Origin: an uncultured Saprospiraceae bacterium
GTDB taxonomy: Bacteria; Bacteroidota; Bacteroidia; Chitinophagales; Saprospiraceae
NCBI GenBank assembly: GCA_938028705.1
Contig: CALIZI010000179.1
Span: 1-44,124, forward strand
Direction of reading: 5' to 3'
DNA length: 44,124 nt
Of the stretch, positions 17,542 through 24,958 are shown piece after piece. The notes below the pieces were generated by a model that saw nothing but the letters and a program-made list of their open reading frames with translations, was not told where the DNA came from and ran no database searches. Position 1 is the first letter of the stretch. The number at the start of each line of letters is the position of its first letter. Position numbers and translations under genes: made by a program.

Positions 17542-17760
17542 AGTGCAGGACAAATCTTTAATTTCAAATTGAACTGAGTGCAAGTAAAACCCTGTAATGA
17601 CTGCTTTAGCTGTCAAGTGAATAACATGAGACATTGTATAAGTAATTCATTTTAAATTAATTATAAAATTTAAATAAAAAAATACTTGACAGCTAAAGCA
17701 GTCATTACAGAACTCGCATTAAATCATTTTTTTACTAAAATTAAAGATTTGTCCTGCACC
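17542..17760. repeat. Element B, full copy: 219-base MITE-like palindrome
   Basis: The ends are inverted repeats: gtgcaggacaaatctttaat at 17543-17562 and its complement ending at 17759. Inside, a second pair of arms (17592-17617 and 17685-17710, starting ctgtaatgactgctttagc) pairs perfectly over 26 bases around an AT-rich loop. Half of the element recurs at 245-317. It lies between the divergent methyltransferase and gldC genes, codes for nothing, and has the form of a non-autonomous mobile element or large cruciform. Confidence 0.85.
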
Positions 17761-17859
17761 TCACATACCTAAAATATCAGCTCATTTTCAAAAGTAGTAA
17801 GAATATTTTACCTTTACCAAAAATGCAAAGAACTCTGTAAACCCCACAAACCAAACAAT

Positions 17860-18195
17860 ATGAAAAAAAATATAAATATAGAAGTTGATTTAGATAATAA
17901 TCACACACCCAGAAAAATGCACTGGTCGGCAGATGATGGACAAAATAAAACGCCGCAAGAGTGTAAAGCGATGTTATTGTCCGTATTTGATGCAACGAAT
18001 AAGGACACCTTAAAAATCGACTTGTGGACAACGCAAATGCAGGTACAGGAAATGGACCGCTTTTTTTATCAGACGTTGAAGGCAATGTCGCAGACCTATT
18101 TTAATGCCACCAAAAACCAAGAACTCGCCAATCATATCCGACAATTTGCAGAGTATTTTGGAGAAAAAACGGAGATAGTACCTAAGAAGGAGTAA
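17860..18195 (+). CDS. gldC: Gliding motility protein GldC
   Basis: The 111-residue protein matches GldC in length and sequence: it begins KKNINIEVDLDNNHTPRKM and has the conserved WSADDG segment and the MLLSVFDATNKDTLKIDLWT stretch. In Flavobacterium johnsoniae GldC improves gliding but is not essential; it lacks a signal peptide and its biochemical role is unknown. Many non-gliding Bacteroidota keep it. The TACCTTTA sequence near 17813-17820 is a weak -7 box. It stands alone here, next to element B. Confidence 0.9.
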   Translation: MKKNINIEVDLDNNHTPRKMHWSADDGQNKTPQECKAMLLSVFDATNKDTLKIDLWTTQMQVQEMDRFFYQTLKAMSQTYFNATKNQELANHIRQFAEYFGEKTEIVPKKE

Positions 18196-18597
18196 AACTC
18201 AACTGCAATTTCAACCTCAACCTCAACTTCAAAAAAATATACACGGAAGTATCATATTTGAAAGTTTTTGAACTATATATTTTTAAAATAAAATTTATTA
18301 TTATTTATATAAAATTAATAATAAATATTTTATAAAATATTTAAATTTAAATAATTTTTAAAATTATATATAATCGACAATCAAGTATGAACTGATTGTT
18401 AAAAATATCGCAAATAACTGTCTGTAAAGCCGTTGCATTTTTCATTTCTAAAGTCTTATTAAAAGAAGAAGACTTTGGACAACAAGTAATTAGGTGTGAA
18501 ATGATTTATTTGTTTTTTAATTATAAAAATAATTTTAAAATATCGACAATTCACAAATTAACCTGACTACCTAATTTCCTAATAACCATAAACCATT
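18196..18597. other. AT-rich non-coding region
   Basis: It begins with a degenerate 6-base tandem run (caacct/caactt, about 18199-18230). About 18280-18375 is nearly pure A+T with many taaat and ttaat blocks. Loose inverted similarity is seen between aagtaattaggt (18484-18495) and acctaattt (18571-18579). No gene or clear promoter is visible. Confidence 0.6.
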
Positions 18598-19017
18598 ATG
18601 CAACATCAATACATTTTAATTATATCACTCACGATAATATTTGCCTTATTTACACTGACTTTTACTTGTAAATCGGTCAAAACACAAAACACTATTTACT
18701 CATCAGCAAGCGGTATGAATATCACAAGCAAAGTAGGCGAAACCTTTGAAATTCAATTGAGCAGCACCCCTTCCTCCGGTTTTAAATGGATACTCGTAGA
18801 ACCTCTCGACGATAAACTCCAATACATGGACACCCGCTACGACGATGCACCGAAAGACGACCCCGAAGGTTTTATGATTAATAATTCGGTCAATGAATGG
18901 CAGATTTTCAAAGCTGTCAAATCCGGCACTGCCGCCATTCAATTCAAATACGCTCAACCTTTCAATCCTGACGACCCCGAAGCTGAAATTCAGACCTATC
19001 AGGTGGTGATTGAATAA
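18598..19017 (+). CDS. Chagasin-type (I42) cysteine protease inhibitor, lipoprotein
   Basis: The 139-residue protein has a hydrophobic signal ending TFTC, so Cys24 is the likely lipidation site. The mature part matches inhibitor family I42: VGETFEIQLSSTPSSGFKW holds the loop equivalent to the NPTTGF inhibitory loop of chagasin, then YDDAPK and a C-terminal beta strand with FKYAQPFNP. Chagasin-like proteins block papain-family peptidases by inserting three loops in the active site. A surface or periplasmic location is expected. A nested palindromic terminator follows, shared with the convergent gene. Confidence 0.8.
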   Translation: MQHQYILIISLTIIFALFTLTFTCKSVKTQNTIYSSASGMNITSKVGETFEIQLSSTPSSGFKWILVEPLDDKLQYMDTRYDDAPKDDPEGFMINNSVNEWQIFKAVKSGTAAIQFKYAQPFNPDDPEAEIQTYQVVIE

Positions 19018-19021
19018 TGTA

Positions 19022-19204
19022 ATATCGTATTGAATATCGAATGACGAAGTGCATATTACTATACATGAACCCCAAAACAGAACGTCTTGCTGAAATAAAT
19101 TCAGCAAGACGTTTTTTCTTGGTTTTTTTGAGCCATGTATAGTATCGTCTTAAAATTCTGATTTACAATATTTTATATAAAAGAGATACTTCGACATTCG
19201 ATAT
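19022..19204. repeat. Nested palindrome around the terminator
   Basis: Three pairs of arms are nested: atatcgaatgacgaagt (19034-19050) with acttcgacattcgatat (19188-19204), actatacatg (19058-19067) with catgtatagt (19134-19143), and the perfect 14-base terminator stem in the centre. It lies between convergent genes. Confidence 0.75.
19081..19117. terminator. Strong bidirectional terminator
   Basis: aacgtcttgctgaa (19081-19094) and ttcagcaagacgtt (19100-19113) form a perfect 14-base stem with a five-base loop, followed by Ts on the plus strand and preceded by As, so it can act on both strands. It separates the chagasin-like gene from the convergent hypothetical gene. Confidence 0.85.
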
Positions 19205-19247
19205 TCCTTGTTCAATTTCGATATTCAAAAAAAGTTAAAAAACTTTT

Positions 19248-20249
19248 TTACTTTCGCACCCTATCCCGTTCCCGCCACGAATCGTATAGAGCCACTGAGA
19301 GAAATATCTTAGCAGCCGATTGTGTTCTGTCAGTATTGCCGAGTGCATTATACTCTATGCCGAAGCCGAGATTAAAGGTGTTATTATAATGTGCTTCCAA
19401 GCCAAACATCGGGTTCGTGAAAAACTCCAAATCGGTATTGACGGGAGAGGCATGAAAGACCGAAAATCCCCAAAATCCGTCAAAATCTTTGAGGTGATAA
19501 TCGAAACCCAAAACCTGTACCATCAGATACACACTACTGTTATCTTCCCGAAAACCCACCAATGAAGGCGAAGCTACCGCCATGATAGGATTGGCTAATA
19601 AAATGACTTCTCCGCGAGCGGGTTCTTGTATAAAAGACTGATTATCAGTACGTTTATTCATGCGCCGTACTGCACGACTGCCATTGATGAAGTATTCCAG
19701 AATATTACGATTACGATAACCGTATGCGTATTTGCGGTCATACAACTGACGGATACGTCTGAGTTCCGGCAGTATATCCTCCTTGATTTTCACCTTAACG
19801 CCGTCCTCATATTTATCAATAATCAATTCCGACAAGACATCAAAATCCGCCTGATTTTTGAGGGTATAAGCCACCGCCCGAAGGTTGGTATCTTGTCCTG
19901 CTTCTTCAATATTAAACAGCTTGCCATCGCGCACAAAAAGCGTCCGTTCACCAAAATCATATACATCATAAATTAAATTATAATTATAATCTATAAAATT
20001 TTCGATATTTTGAGCGGTCTCGTATTTGGTGTAAGCCGAAACGATGTGTGGAGGCACAAGTTTATTGGTTTCCTTTTTTTCGATTTGATAAAAAGGTCGG
20101 GCAAGTGCTAAGTAATATTCGTAGTCTTTTTTCAGGTCATCGTCTAATGATGCAGCTTGCATTTGCAGGTTTTCATAAGCACTAATGATGTCTTGTGAGT
20201 ATGCAGAAAGCGAAAAAAACATCATCATTAAAAGTAGTAAATACCTCAT
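19248..20249 (-). CDS. Hypothetical exported protein
   Basis: I do not recognise this 333-residue protein. It starts with a clear signal peptide (LLLLMMMFFSLSAYSQD, cut after SAYSQ or nearby). The middle is charged and helical (QAASLDDDLKKDYEYYLALA, KEDILPELRRIRQLYDRKY). The last 110 residues alternate hydrophobic and polar residues (VYLMVQVLGFDYHLKDF, GLEAHYNNTFNLGFGIEY, AAKIFLSVALYD), which fits amphipathic beta strands of an outer membrane or periplasmic protein. No catalytic motif is visible. It is convergent with the I42 inhibitor and ends 131 bases beyond the terminator core. Confidence 0.7.
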   Translation of the reverse strand: MRYLLLLMMMFFSLSAYSQDIISAYENLQMQAASLDDDLKKDYEYYLALARPFYQIEKKETNKLVPPHIVSAYTKYETAQNIENFIDYNYNLIYDVYDFGERTLFVRDGKLFNIEEAGQDTNLRAVAYTLKNQADFDVLSELIIDKYEDGVKVKIKEDILPELRRIRQLYDRKYAYGYRNRNILEYFINGSRAVRRMNKRTDNQSFIQEPARGEVILLANPIMAVASPSLVGFREDNSSVYLMVQVLGFDYHLKDFDGFWGFSVFHASPVNTDLEFFTNPMFGLEAHYNNTFNLGFGIEYNALGNTDRTQSAAKIFLSVALYDSWRERDRVRK

Positions 20250-20330
20250 GTCTTTTGATTTTTTGGTGAGAGATTAGTGATTTGTAACTCGTGATTGGTA
20301 ATTTGACTATATCATGTTCGATTTTTGTTT

Positions 20331-20476
20331 AATATAGTTGGCATTTTACTCTTGAATTTGGGCTAAAACTCGTCAGACATTTTCAAAATGTCAGACGAGT
20401 TTTAGCCCAAATTCGGAAAAAATATCCCATGTTAAACACAAACATATTTTTATTTTTAAAATATGACATTATCAAG
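20331..20476. repeat. Element A, copy 2 (perfect 24-base hairpin)
   Basis: The core arms 20360-20383 and 20385-20408 (starting gggctaaaactcgtcag) pair perfectly over 24 bases with a one-base spacer. Both flanks match those of copy 1 at 66-249 over more than 60 bases on the right side, so this is a true dispersed repeat and not a chance hairpin. Confidence 0.85.
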
Positions 20477-20532
20477 TCAAGGATTACTTTACAAATAAAA
20501 ATATAATTAATTTATAAAAAAATCAAGTTGAT

Positions 20533-20641
20533 AATCATTTGGTAGTCCTGCAAATGTAATGCTGAAAGTTGGGCAAATGCCTTGCATTTCCAAAATGCAA
20601 GGCAAGTAAGGGCATTACATTTATAGCACTACCAATCATTT
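20533..20641. repeat. Nested palindrome
   Basis: Outer arms aatcatttggtagtcctgc... (20533-20561) and ...gcactaccaatcattt (20613-20641) pair over most of 29 bases, and inner arms tgccttgcatt (20579-20589) and aatgcaaggca (20594-20604) pair perfectly. It lies in the same divergent gap as element A copy 2. No second copy is seen in the window. Confidence 0.75.
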
Positions 20642-20723
20642 AACCTAAGTTAAATGATTAGGGAAAATATTTTTTAACAATAAAAATAAACTCATAGATA
20701 CACAACATACATAAAAATGTACT

Positions 20724-20731
20724 TAATTTTG
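20724..20731 (+). promoter_or_regulatory. -7 box (TAATTTTG) upstream of the EEP-family lipoprotein gene
   Basis: TAATTTTG fits TAnnTTTG. A start near 20738 would leave about 70 bases to the preferred ATG at 20808. No -33 TTG is seen at the right distance. Confidence 0.35.
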
Positions 20732-20807
20732 TCTCAGATTAACCATGTATGAACATCAATACACCAATCACGAAATAATATACACTATGCAATGTACAAA
20801 ATTTAAT

Positions 20808-21848
20808 ATGAATATTTACAACTTTTTAAAATTAATGGGCTTATGCCTGTTGGCGGCGATGTGTGTACAATGCTCACCTATACATACAGCGCAACAAATG
20901 CTTATGGATTCACAGCGGGTTGACCCGTCTAAAGATGTCTATCGGGTGGGTTTTTATAATGTCGAAAATCTTTTTGATACGATAGATAGTCCGTTGAGAA
21001 AGGATGATGATTTTACGCCACAGGGCAGGAATCAATGGACAACGGAACGCTATGAGAAGAAACTGGCAGACTTGGCTAAAATCATTGATAAAATGGGGCA
21101 GCCGACCCTGTTAGGCTTATCGGAAGTGGAGAACAGTCGGGTGTGTCGGGATTTGGCACGTCAGGAGGTATTGAAGGCTGCGCGATATATTCCGATTCAT
21201 CAGCAATCGCCTGATTTTCGGGGGATTGATGTGGCACTGATGTATAAAAAAGATGACTTCAAGGTGCAGACTTCGGACTTGATTCGCATTGATTTTCCGG
21301 CGGAGATTGTAGAGGATTATACGACTCGCGACATCCTGTATGTACAAGGTGTTTTGGATGGCTTTGAGGTGATACACATCTTTGTAAATCATTGGCCCTC
21401 AAGGCGTGGCGGTGCAGAAGCGAGCGAACCCAAGCGCGTTTATGTAGCTCAACAACTTCGGAAACATACAGACAAAATACTCGCCGACGACCCCGATGCA
21501 CATATTGTGATGATGGGTGATTTTAATGATGAAACGGATAACAAAAGTACAAAAGAGATACTCGGCGGTGACTTTATGAACTGTATGTCAAAGCTCGACC
21601 AAGAGGGTAAAGGAACGTATAATTATAAGGGAGATTGGTCAATGCTCGATCATATTATTGTGTCGGATGCACTGGCATCGGGTAAGTGGCGATTGAAGGC
21701 ACTGGAAGGTGTGGTGTTCAGAGAAGAGTGGATGATGTTTAAAAGCGAAAAGTACGGACCAACGCCCAACCGGACTTATGGCGGTCCGAATTATTATGGC
21801 GGATTCAGTGACCATCTGCCGGTGTATGTGGATTTGATTGCGAGGTAG
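20808..21848 (+). CDS. Endonuclease/exonuclease/phosphatase-family lipoprotein
   Basis: The preferred start at 20808 gives 346 residues and puts a signal sequence at the very N-terminus (NFLKLMGLCLLAAMCVQC, with Cys22 as a somewhat atypical lipobox). Starting at 20745 would add 21 polar residues before it. The body has EEP-fold motifs: VGFYNVENLFD, LLGLSEVEN (catalytic Glu), VNHWPSRRGG, MMGDFNDE (Asp and Asn) and the C-terminal SDHLPVYVD (Asp-His). The family includes nucleases and phosphodiesterases; an exported lipoprotein of this type could degrade extracellular DNA or a phosphoester. The substrate is unknown. It is convergent with the Spy-like gene across a hairpin. Confidence 0.85.
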   Translation: MNIYNFLKLMGLCLLAAMCVQCSPIHTAQQMLMDSQRVDPSKDVYRVGFYNVENLFDTIDSPLRKDDDFTPQGRNQWTTERYEKKLADLAKIIDKMGQPTLLGLSEVENSRVCRDLARQEVLKAARYIPIHQQSPDFRGIDVALMYKKDDFKVQTSDLIRIDFPAEIVEDYTTRDILYVQGVLDGFEVIHIFVNHWPSRRGGAEASEPKRVYVAQQLRKHTDKILADDPDAHIVMMGDFNDETDNKSTKEILGGDFMNCMSKLDQEGKGTYNYKGDWSMLDHIIVSDALASGKWRLKALEGVVFREEWMMFKSEKYGPTPNRTYGGPNYYGGFSDHLPVYVDLIAR

Positions 21849-21850
21849 TT

Positions 21851-21912
21851 GAACGGTTTATCAGTTGAACAGGTAATCAGGCTAACGTGAAGTGCTTTTC
21901 GTTAGCCTGATT
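21851..21912. terminator. Palindrome between convergent genes, likely terminator
   Basis: aatcaggctaacg (21875-21887) and cgttagcctgatt (21900-21912) pair perfectly over 13 bases; flanking sequences on both sides add weaker pairing out to about 21851 and 21937. The agttgaacaggtaatcaggctaac core also occurs at 28196-28219. There is only a short T-run, so its function as terminator is inferred from its position. Confidence 0.6.
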
Positions 21913-21927
21913 AACCGTTCGATTGAT

Positions 21928-22791
21928 TTACTGATTTACATTCATAAGCAGGAAGGCTATTTTGTCTTTATCGGCTTTGCCGCGAGTTCTTTTGCCTTTA
22001 TGTGGCTTTTCGCCATGCGGATGCTTGCCAAATTCTTTCCTGATCTCGCCAACATACTTCTCTTTGATATTGTCCATATCTTCCTCCCACTGCGCTTTTT
22101 TGTCTTGAATTTCAAGGAGTAAAGCATTAATTTGAGTATCATATTTGTCAACGAGGGCTTGGGCGGCTTTGTATTGCGGCTCGTGTTTCTCTTTTACGAT
22201 TTTCCATTTTCCATGCTTGTCGCGGGGAGCGTCTCCTTCCGCTTTCATTGCCTTCATTTCCTGTCGGGCGGCTTTGAGCGTTGTCCTTAGTTCCTTGATT
22301 TTCGCTTGGTCGGCAGTGCTGATATGTGGCTCCAGTTTTTTACGCTGCTCCAGCATAGCGGGCTTGATATTTTCATCTTTATACGCCTTCATTTCATCGC
22401 GCATCGCTTCTTTGTCCACGCTCTTCATTTTGTTTTTGAAGGCTTCTTTTTGTGCTTTTTTCTCAGCTTTTTTGGTATCAAATATCGCAATTTGTTCTGC
22501 GGTCAATAGCTTTTTGAATGCCACTTCCCGCTCCTCGCGGAGTTGGTGCAATTGTTCGCGTTTTGCACTGCGGTCGCCTTCTTGTTCGCGCAATGCTTCC
22601 ATTTTTGTGTGATATGTTTTTCGCAACTCTTTTGCTTGTTCCTTTTGGGTGTCGCTAAGGTTGAGTGCTTCGATAAGGTGTTTCATACCATGCTCACGAT
22701 GTCCTCTGTGGGCTTCGTCGTGCTGTGCATACGTGGGTAGTGTGAACATTATCGCCGCAAATAGGGCGATGATTAATTTTATATTTTTCAT
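21928..22791 (-). CDS. Spy/CpxP-like periplasmic protein
   Basis: The 287-residue protein has a signal peptide (LIIALFAAIMFTLPTYAQ) and a His-rich start (HDEAHRGHREHG). The rest is highly charged helix with two Spy/LTXXQ-like segments: LIEALNLSDTQKEQAKELR and the later ISTADQAKIKELRTTLKA. Such proteins form a cradle-like helical dimer that binds unfolded proteins or, in CpxP/CnrX-type members, metals. It is about twice the usual length, so it seems to be a tandem of two Spy-type units. The C-terminus is Lys/His-rich. No two-component genes are adjacent. Confidence 0.75.
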   Translation of the reverse strand: MKNIKLIIALFAAIMFTLPTYAQHDEAHRGHREHGMKHLIEALNLSDTQKEQAKELRKTYHTKMEALREQEGDRSAKREQLHQLREEREVAFKKLLTAEQIAIFDTKKAEKKAQKEAFKNKMKSVDKEAMRDEMKAYKDENIKPAMLEQRKKLEPHISTADQAKIKELRTTLKAARQEMKAMKAEGDAPRDKHGKWKIVKEKHEPQYKAAQALVDKYDTQINALLLEIQDKKAQWEEDMDNIKEKYVGEIRKEFGKHPHGEKPHKGKRTRGKADKDKIAFLLMNVNQ

Positions 22792-23129
22792 ATTTATTTT
22801 AAAAATAAGTTTTAAGAAATGTGAGATGTATCAACGTTGTACAAATCTTTGACGGCAGGCAATGAGAAAGGTTTAAAAAGGCAGAAAAATGAATAGTATT
22901 TTTTTTGAAATTAATGGCTACCAGTTTATGGTTGGACAGTTCATAGTTCATAGTTATCATAATAACCTGAATTTCATCCCGATAGCTATACGGGATTGTA
23001 ACTCACTGATTATCAAACTGTCCAACGTTAGACAGGTAGCCAAATTAATGATTATAAGTGCTTCAACAAAACTAAATAATGCTTTACAATTCACTGAATA
23101 CGAATTAGTTATTGCACTTGAACTTAACA
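22792..23129. other. Non-coding region with element C-like palindrome
   Basis: Nothing codes here. The central part is the palindrome at 22910-23048. The remaining sequence upstream of the Spy-like gene contains no clear TAnnTTTG box. Confidence 0.6.
22910..23048. repeat. Large palindrome with nested hairpin (element C-like, copy 2)
   Basis: Outer arms 22910-22940 (attaatggctacc then ttggacagtt) and 23014-23048 (aactgtccaacg then ggtagccaaattaat) pair with a few bulges. The centre has tcccgatagctatacggga and gtaactcactgattatcaa, the same two motifs as in the centre of 1765-1977. A short atgaacta-like run (in reverse) sits at 22938-22956. Confidence 0.75.
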
Positions 23130-23564
23130 TTACAATTCTCCAATATCTTCCCACCACAAATCGGGTCTGTCTTTGATGAATTGTTGCATCATTTCGATAC
23201 ACTCCGGCAGTTGCAAATTGATAACCTCTACGCCATGTTCTTCCATAAATTTCCACGCACCCTCGAAGGTTTTATTTTCAGCCACTATCACTTTCGGAAT
23301 GTTAAATTGCACTATCGTACCCGCACACATATAGCAAGGCATTAGGGTTGAATATATGACCGTATCTTTGTACGAACCAATCCGTCCGGCATTGTTCAGA
23401 CAGTCCATTTCACCATGCAAGATTGGGTTTTGTTCTTGTACTCGTTTGTTGTGTCCGGTGGCTAGGACCTCTCCATTTTTGATTAAGACAGAACCTATTG
23501 GAATGCCGCCTTCGGCAAGTCCTTTTTTGGCTTCATCTATTGCTAATCTCATAAATTCATCCAT
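23130..23564 (-). CDS. Cytosine deaminase of the yeast FCY1 type
   Basis: The 144-residue protein is a zinc-dependent CDA-fold deaminase: H50-G-E52 and P76-C77-x-x-C80 supply the zinc ligands and the catalytic glutamate. Several segments resemble Saccharomyces FCY1 as I remember it: EGGIPIG, GHNKRVQ, YKDTVIYSTL, IPKVIVAEN and above all the C-terminal FIKDRPDLWWEDIGE, equivalent to FIDERPQDWFEDIGE, which closes the active site in FCY1. It would convert cytosine to uracil in pyrimidine salvage. A general nucleoside or guanine deaminase is the alternative. It follows an 81-residue gene by 16 bases and is likely in its operon. Confidence 0.8.
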   Translation of the reverse strand: MDEFMRLAIDEAKKGLAEGGIPIGSVLIKNGEVLATGHNKRVQEQNPILHGEMDCLNNAGRIGSYKDTVIYSTLMPCYMCAGTIVQFNIPKVIVAENKTFEGAWKFMEEHGVEVINLQLPECIEMMQQFIKDRPDLWWEDIGEL

Positions 23565-23580
23565 AGCTCTGTTATTTCTT

Positions 23581-23826
23581 TTACTGATTTAACCATCTCG
23601 ACATTTTTTGGAATGCAACCTTATGTTCCACCAAATTTTCAGGTAGAAAACTTGCTTCAATATCCAAATTGAGTTGAGCTTTTTGTTCAGGTATGAGTTC
23701 AATATCGTCCGTTGCGGTTTGTGTAATCACACTTGCCAGGACTTCATATAAATGCTCTAAGAGTGCCTTGTCATTGACATTGGCAAGCATTTCTATCATG
23801 CCACCTTTTAATTCTAAAGTATTCAT
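23581..23826 (-). CDS. Small hypothetical protein, antitoxin-like
   Basis: The 81-residue protein starts MNTLELKGGMIEMLANVND and ends AFQKMSRWLNQ. It resembles the small acidic helical proteins that precede RelE/ParE-type toxins in Bacteroidota, where LELKGGLIEMI-type starts and KWL-type ends are usual. No toxin gene follows: the next gene, 16 bases on, is the cytosine deaminase. It could be an orphan antitoxin or have another function. The reading frame is supported by operon position and by a TATATTTG box upstream. Confidence 0.6.
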   Translation of the reverse strand: MNTLELKGGMIEMLANVNDKALLEHLYEVLASVITQTATDDIELIPEQKAQLNLDIEASFLPENLVEHKVAFQKMSRWLNQ

Positions 23827-23860
23827 CTGAACTGATCTACTTTATTATTCTTTTGAAATT

Positions 23861-23868
23861 CAAATATA
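23861..23868 (-). promoter_or_regulatory. -7 box (TATATTTG) of the small gene/deaminase operon
   Basis: Read on the minus strand TATATTTG matches TAnnTTTG and lies 34 bases before the start codon at 23826. A TTG partner at -33 is not evident. Confidence 0.4.
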
Positions 23869-23938
23869 ACTTAATTTTGGCAGTTTTGCCATTATAAAAT
23901 TAAAAACTAATTTTATTTGATGTAGGTGCAAACATCAC

Positions 23939-23968
23939 AAAAACGTTGAGGTTTAAACCCAACGCTTT
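23939..23968 (-). terminator. Terminator of purC
   Basis: On the minus strand CGTTGGGTTT pairs with AAACC(T)CAACG, one bulged base, followed by TTTTTG. It starts 19 bases after the purC stop codon, so it ends the ariA-ariB-purC unit. Confidence 0.75.
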
Positions 23969-23986
23969 TGCTATCTTGCGATAAAC

Positions 23987-24943
23987 TTAGGACAAACTCG
24001 CCAAAGCTGATACTATATTCGATTCAATTCTTTGCATGACATTCTTACTGTCAGCTTTTTGAAAAGACTCGCCCGTAATTTTTTCATACAGTTCAATATA
24101 ACGTTCCGAGACACTATCCACAAAATCGTCGGGCATCGCGGGGATGCTTTGTCCTTCCTTGCCTTGAAAGCCGTTTTCCATGAGCCACTCCCGCACAAAT
24201 TCCTTTGACAGTTGCTTTTGTTTTTCCCCTGCAGCTTGTCGGTTTTCGTAACCCTCCAAATAAAAATATCGCGAACTATCCGGCGTATGCACCTCGTCAA
24301 TCAGGTAAATTTTACCGTCCGCTTTTCCGAACTCATATTTGGTATCTACGAGTATCAAACCACGCTCTGCGGCTATCTCCGTACCGCGTTTGAACAAAGC
24401 TTGCGTATAATTTTCCAGTTGTATATAATCTGCTTCACTTACCAGTCCTTGTGCCAAAATTTCCTCACGCGAAATGTCCTCATCATGCCCTTCCAACGCC
24501 TTTGTGCTAGGCGTGATAATCGGTTCGGGGAAGCGGTCATTTTCCTTCATACCTTCCGGTAAAGCTACGCCACATAACTCACGTTTGCCTGATTTATATG
24601 TGCGCCAGGCATGACCCGTCAGGTAGCCGCGTATGACCATTTCTACCATAAAAGGTTCGCACTTAACACCAACCGCTACATTCGGGTCAGGAACGGTAAG
24701 TACCCAATTGGGTACGATGTCACTTGTTGCTTTAAGGAACTTTGCAGCGATTTGATTCAAGACCTGTCCCTTGTACGGAATAGGTCGCGGCAATACATGG
24801 TCGAAGGCAGAAATACGGTCACTGGCTACCATAACCAAGTATTTATCAACGGAATACACATCACGTACTTTTCCTCTGTAAAATTTGGTTTGACCCTTGA
24901 GTTCGAAATTGGTTTGTTGGATGCTTCGGTTTTCTATTGACAT
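23987..24943 (-). CDS. purC: Phosphoribosylaminoimidazole-succinocarboxamide synthase
   Basis: The product (318 residues from the ATG at 24943; a TTG at 24955 would add four) is SAICAR synthase of purine biosynthesis, joining CAIR and aspartate using ATP. Characteristic parts are [13 protein letters not shown], the [13 protein letters not shown] motif, [13 protein letters not shown] and the C-terminal [11 protein letters not shown]. Length matches the eukaryote/Bacteroidota-type long form. It begins only about 15 bases after ariB on the same strand, with no visible terminator between, so purC probably shares transcripts with the PARIS genes unless a promoter lies inside ariB. A terminator follows. 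Confidence 0.95.
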   Translation of the reverse strand: MSIENRSIQQTNFELKGQTKFYRGKVRDVYSVDKYLVMVASDRISAFDHVLPRPIPYKGQVLNQIAAKFLKATSDIVPNWVLTVPDPNVAVGVKCEPFMVEMVIRGYLTGHAWRTYKSGKRELCGVALPEGMKENDRFPEPIITPSTKALEGHDEDISREEILAQGLVSEADYIQLENYTQALFKRGTEIAAERGLILVDTKYEFGKADGKIYLIDEVHTPDSSRYFYLEGYENRQAAGEKQKQLSKEFVREWLMENGFQGKEGQSIPAMPDDFVDSVSERYIELYEKITGESFQKADSKNVMQRIESNIVSALASLS

Positions 24944-24958
24944 TTTTGTTCTCAATTT

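Larger units (their letters stand above)
20250..20744. other. Divergent intergenic region packed with palindromes
   Basis: No gene is seen. It holds a run containing gtaactcgtgattggtaattt near 20285-20305 (similar in reverse to 35370-35395), element A copy 2 (20331-20476), another palindrome at 20533-20641, and a -7 box at 20724-20731. Confidence 0.7.

Noticed and set aside
22145-22612. 155-residue plus-strand frame opposite the Spy-like gene
   Set aside because: It is rich in Ser/Cys/Phe, the usual mirror of a Lys/Glu/Ala-rich helical protein on the other strand.
24944-24955. TTG start for purC at 24955
   Set aside because: The ATG at 24943 is a normal start and the four extra residues match nothing.
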